From contig JAIUML010000007.1 in assembly GCA_022565595.1 (NCBI GenBank), positions 62,001 through 126,000 of the forward strand: DNA of 64,000 nt, in the 5' to 3' direction. Shown in pieces: positions 62,739 through 64,000 of this stretch. Under the pieces are notes generated by a model. The model was given only the letters and a program-made list of their open reading frames with translations. It searched no databases and was not told the DNA's origin. The stretch comes from Saccharospirillum sp. GTDB taxonomy: Bacteria; Pseudomonadota; Gammaproteobacteria; Pseudomonadales; Natronospirillaceae. Position 1 is the first letter of the stretch, and each line of letters begins with the position of its first letter. Both the position numbers and the translations under genes were made by a program.

Positions 62739-64000
62739 ATGCCCGGAAACCTGACCCTGGAAACCTTGTCAAAAGCCGTAGAAACAGGCGAAATCGATAC
62801 CGTCATTGTCGCTGCCGTTGACATGCAAGGGCGGTTGGTCGGCAAACGCTTTCATGCGGCGCACTTTATCAGCGAGGGGTGGCACGAAACCCATTGCTGT
62901 AATTATCTGCTGACCGTAGATATGGAAATGTTCACCGTTCCCGGCTATGAAACAGCCAGTTGGGAAAAGGGCTACGGTGATTACATCATGAAGCCGGACC
63001 TGGATACGCTGCGTCGAGTGCCCTGGCTGGAAGGCACGGCTCTGGTGTTGTGTGATCTACTGGATCACGACACCCATGAAGAGGTGCCACAATCGCCGCG
63101 TGCCATTCTGAAAAAGCAGGTTGCGCGTGCTCGTGCCATGGGCTTTGAACCGATGATGGCGACGGAGCTGGAGTTCTATGTGTTCGAGAACAGCTATGAG
63201 GCCATTCGCGACAAGGGCACCAGCAATCTGGCACCGATCTCGGCTTACAATGAGGATTACCACATCTTCCAGACGACCAAGGAGGAGCCGCTGATGCGCG
63301 CCTTGCGCAATGGGCTTTATGGTGCTGGCATTCCGGTGGAAAACACCAAGGGTGAGGCGGATGCTGGCCAGGCGGAAATCAATGTGCGCTATCTGGACGC
63401 AATGAGTACGGCGGATAATCATGTCATCGTGAAGAATGCCACCAAGGAAATCGCTCACGCCATGGGTAAATCGGTAACCTTTATGGCCAAGTACGATACG
63501 GCCAAGGGGGGTTCTTCTTCTCATGTGCATCAGTCCTTGTGGACCATGGATGGCAAGCCTGCGTTTCGTGATGAAAAGGACGAACGCGGTATGTCGGATT
63601 TGATGAAACACTACCTTGCTGGCCAACTCGCTTATGCTCGCGAGACGACGTTGTTTCTGGCACCCTATGTGAACAGTTACAAACGGTTTTGCGTGGGCAT
63701 GTTTGCACCGACCAAGGCGGTTTGGTCGTGCGATAACCGCACCGCTGGCTATCGCATTTGTGGTGATAACACCAAAGCTGTTCGCATTGAATGCCGCATC
63801 GGCGGTGCCGACCTGAACCCTTACCTGGCTCAGGCGGCTTTGCTGGCGGCAGGTCTGGATGGTATAGAAAACAAATTGGAACTTGAGCCCGAGTTAAGAG
63901 GCGATATGTACCAGCTCGATGGCATTCGGGAGATTCCAAAGACGCTGCGTGAAGCGGCGGATTTAACCGAATCATCCGAAGCCATGAGAGCTGCTTTAGG
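62739..64000 (+). CDS. Glutamine-synthetase-family protein (partial, cut by window edge)
   Basis: 420 residues visible, from MPGNLTLETLSKAV; the end is outside the window. GS catalytic motifs: ATELEFYVFE, GEADAGQAEIN, KGGSSSHVHQSLW, NSYKRF, DNRTAGYR and ECRIGGADLNPYLA. The N-terminal part (DMQGRLVGKRFHAAHF) resembles gamma-glutamyl-amine synthetases (PuuA/GlnT-like) rather than housekeeping GlnA. A carbon-nitrogen ligase acting on an imported or deformylated substrate is likely, from operon context. Confidence 0.85.
   Translation, partial: MPGNLTLETLSKAVETGEIDTVIVAAVDMQGRLVGKRFHAAHFISEGWHETHCCNYLLTVDMEMFTVPGYETASWEKGYGDYIMKPDLDTLRRVPWLEGTALVLCDLLDHDTHEEVPQSPRAILKKQVARARAMGFEPMMATELEFYVFENSYEAIRDKGTSNLAPISAYNEDYHIFQTTKEEPLMRALRNGLYGAGIPVENTKGEADAGQAEINVRYLDAMSTADNHVIVKNATKEIAHAMGKSVTFMAKYDTAKGGSSSHVHQSLWTMDGKPAFRDEKDERGMSDLMKHYLAGQLAYARETTLFLAPYVNSYKRFCVGMFAPTKAVWSCDNRTAGYRICGDNTKAVRIECRIGGADLNPYLAQAALLAAGLDGIENKLELEPELRGDMYQLDGIREIPKTLREAADLTESSEAMRAAL

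Noticed and set aside
1-64000. CRISPR array or phage genes
   Set aside because: No direct repeats with regular spacers and no cas, capsid, terminase or integrase-like proteins.

Overview
The window is a continuous stretch of a gammaproteobacterial chromosome. The gene set (tyrR/phhR, ydiJ, plsB, rsmJ, tsaB, slyX, rsmC, hrpB, folX, dapE) and the class II DAHP synthase fit a Pseudomonas/Oceanospirillales-type marine or soil bacterium. A genus cannot be fixed from the sequence alone. No tRNA, rRNA, CRISPR array, phage or transposase gene was seen.

Layout. 1-6.8 kb, minus strand: phenylalanine/tyrosine degradation (phhA, phhB, tyrR/phhR, hpd, fahA, maiA) followed by a partial maltose-type acetyltransferase; homogentisate dioxygenase is absent here. 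6.9-13.4 kb: glycosyltransferase plus PAP2 phosphatase, HIT protein, GNAT-like protein, gloA, proS, CBS protein. 13.6-28.5 kb: ydiJ, class II DAHP synthase, a lipid/wall block (M15 peptidase, small outer-membrane barrel, TerB, dapE), a membrane cold-shock protein, slyX, plsB, rsmJ-tsaB and a histone H1-like protein. 28.5-29.5 kb is AT-rich and non-coding, and ends in a probable small RNA. 29.5-38.1 kb: rsmC, an OmpR-type regulator with Glu at the phospho-acceptor site, upp, and a three-gene MksFEB condensin operon. 38.3-45.2 kb: bcp-folE-folX, ansA, hrpB-dgkA and an ArsR regulator. 45.4-56.9 kb: nitrate assimilation in two transcription units (nrtABD; nasC-like/nirB/nirD/nasA), each with a sigma-54 -24/-12 promoter and an intrinsic terminator inside its untranslated leader. 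57-64 kb: 5-formyl-THF cyclo-ligase, an RpiR regulator, then a catabolic operon with an N-formylglutamate amidohydrolase-like enzyme, a TRAP transporter and a glutamine-synthetase-like enzyme cut by the window edge.

The most striking unexplained signal is a family of long nested intergenic palindromes, about 120-320 bp, found only between genes: six substantial copies and four fragments. The 20-bp outer arms differ between copies, yet the two arms within a copy match. Inner hairpins show compensatory changes. Two interchangeable core modules (a CCATGGATGG/TTTTGC-AGGA-GCAAAA core and a TTCGGGCTCGCT/CGC-loop-GCG core) give a mosaic structure.

How the genes may work together: phhA needs a reduced pterin, and folE plus folX are the established route to monapterin, so the two distant loci may be functionally linked. 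The two nitrate units look co-regulated by nitrogen status (sigma-54, presumably NtrC) and by leader attenuation (presumably a nitrate-sensing antiterminator encoded elsewhere).
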